DNA of 64,000 bases from Niabella agricola (GTDB lineage: Bacteria; Bacteroidota; Bacteroidia; Chitinophagales; Chitinophagaceae): NCBI RefSeq assembly GCF_021538615.1, contig NZ_JAJHIZ010000002.1, forward strand, positions 1,116,001 through 1,180,000. The letters run 5' to 3'. Positions 63,106-64,000 of the stretch are shown one piece after another. Made by a program: the position numbers and the translations under genes. Numbering within the stretch: the stretch's first letter is position 1; every line of letters begins with the position of its first letter. The notes under the pieces were generated by a model. That model was not told where the DNA came from. It made no database searches and saw only the letters and a program-made list of their open reading frames with translations.

Positions 63106-64000
63106 TTAGTTGATGGCGTCATTTCCAAACAGGGAGAGTTCTGCAAAATGAATGGCCGCTGTTTTTCCCCAGGTTTCCTTTACCACAAAGCGGAGGTAAC
63201 GCATTTTCCCCGCGCCGGGTTTGAGTATAAATTCAAAACCTGCAGTTTCCGCGGCTTTGTCTTCGTTGGTTGTTTGCCCCAGCGGTAAACCCGAGGGTTT
63301 AATTTCCTCAAAGTCGCCTAATTGCGTCCATTCACTTTTCCAGGCATCCGTTTTCCAATAATCGTCTGTACGGGCATGGCTCAGCGTGTTGCTGCCCCAA
63401 ACTTCAAAAAAACGGGGGTTGTGTTGACTATAGGAATAGTCCAGCCGGTTCCATAATACCAGCCGGCTCAGCAATGCGCTCACACCCAAATCAATGGTAA
63501 AGGTTTCGGGCATGATAAATCCGGCCGTCGGAATCGTATGCCAGATTACATCTGTTTTACCATCCCAAACATTGGAAAGCGGCCGGTTATTGTAATTGGT
63601 ATTGTTATCTCCGGCCAGGTAGCCATCCGTAAATTTCTTCTTATCCAGCATTTTTTCAAACAAAGGAGACGCCGTTGTTACCAATGTATCCGTGGTGTGT
63701 CCGAACCGGTCTGTAATACGTACACCAAACTGGCGGCTTGTAGTATCAAATCCTCTTAAAGCCCGCACATCATCAGGTTTACTGGAAAACGAAAGTCCTT
63801 CTTCTTCCCATTTTCCCTGGTCGTTGACCGCGTACAGGAAAAAGCCGAGGAGTTCCTTGGTTTCATTCGTCCAGTTAAAAAGTACACCACTGAAGTCGGG
63901 TGTTATTTTAATTGTTTTTAAAACCGTCTGCAATGCCGGTTCAAGGGGTACAAACGTACCGGAATAGGCCTGTGACCGGTTCTCACTATGATCTACCAGG
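63106..64000 (-). CDS. DUF5000-like surface lipoprotein, N-terminus beyond the window
   Basis: The frame is open to the right edge; the last bases encode LVDHSENRSQAY, so the start and lipobox lie outside. The visible 297 residues hold fibronectin-like repeats (WTNETKELLGFFLYAVNDQGKW; FGVRITDRFGHTTDTL), then a C-terminal F5/8-type sandwich (IDLGVSALLSRLVLWNRLDY; MRYLRFVVKETWG) as in DUF4959-DUF5126-DUF5000 proteins. Such lipoproteins sit directly downstream of SusD, so a third SusCD pair probably lies just past 64000. It is a likely surface glycan-binding protein. Confidence 0.82.
   Translation of the reverse strand, partial: LVDHSENRSQAYSGTFVPLEPALQTVLKTIKITPDFSGVLFNWTNETKELLGFFLYAVNDQGKWEEEGLSFSSKPDDVRALRGFDTTSRQFGVRITDRFGHTTDTLVTTASPLFEKMLDKKKFTDGYLAGDNNTNYNNRPLSNVWDGKTDVIWHTIPTAGFIMPETFTIDLGVSALLSRLVLWNRLDYSYSQHNPRFFEVWGSNTLSHARTDDYWKTDAWKSEWTQLGDFEEIKPSGLPLGQTTNEDKAAETAGFEFILKPGAGKMRYLRFVVKETWGKTAAIHFAELSLFGNDAIN

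Noticed and set aside
1..64000. CRISPR arrays, tRNA and rRNA genes
   Set aside because: Looked for regular spaced repeats, cloverleaf patterns and rRNA landmarks by eye; none were recognised.

Overview
The window looks like a Bacteroidota chromosome, most likely Chitinophagales/Chitinophagaceae. The support is SusC/SusD pairs, lipobox signal peptides, Bacteroidota-type TAnnTTTG promoter elements, and typical family content (DUF998, DUF6597-AraC, DUF4998, DUF5000-like proteins). The genus cannot be fixed from the sequence alone.

Layout. 1-11 kb is ordinary accessory sequence: a DUF998 membrane protein with a tiny partner gene; two NAD(P)-binding reductases followed by an AraC regulator; a Crp-like regulator with a metallo-beta-lactamase-fold hydrolase; the wreck of an IS481-type transposase; an orphan TPR histidine kinase; and an AraC regulator next to a small membrane protein. 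11.3-34.5 kb is a large pectin/rhamnogalacturonan-I utilisation locus (PUL 1). Its minus-strand operon runs rhaM, GH106, GH105, SusC, SusD, GH43-like, CE12, GH28, GH127. Satellite units hold a second GH105, a six-hairpin enzyme, a PL1 lyase and a GH43-like enzyme. 34.5-40 kb holds a sulfatase relic, a translationally coupled ArsR/SRPBCC/hydrolase operon and a FAD-Rieske oxidoreductase. 40.3-46 kb is a complete trans-4-hydroxy-L-proline catabolic operon with its own AraC regulator. Head to head with it, 46.2-59.9 kb is PUL 2: SusC, SusD, a PEGA/HExxH lipoprotein, GH27, two unassigned six-hairpin proteins flanking a GntR regulator, and a frameshifted sodium:solute symporter. The right end (60-64 kb, minus) is the tail of PUL 3: GH97, a GH29 fucosidase stump, a DUF4998 lipoprotein and a DUF5000-like lipoprotein cut by the window edge.

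How the genes work together. PUL 1 should capture pectin fragments through SusCD and deacetylate them (CE12). It would cut the backbone (PL1, GH28), trim arabinan-type side chains (GH43-like, GH127), remove rhamnose (GH106) and unsaturated uronic acid (GH105 x2), and interconvert rhamnose anomers (RhaM). Three of its promoters share one architecture: two CAGGATG heptamers 10 bp apart, then exactly 20 nt, then TATTTTAG/TATCTTAG. A fourth is a close variant. This looks like the operator of an unidentified PUL-wide regulator.

The most intriguing hypothesis is that the hydroxyproline operon and PUL 2 form one system for plant hydroxyproline-rich glycoproteins (extensins or arabinogalactan proteins). 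A surface peptidase-like lipoprotein and an alpha-galactosidase would free the peptide, and the four-enzyme pathway would carry hydroxyproline to 2-oxoglutarate. This is inference from gene content and position only. Decay is visible in several places: the IS481 relic, the sulfatase relic, the GH29 stump and the symporter frameshift.
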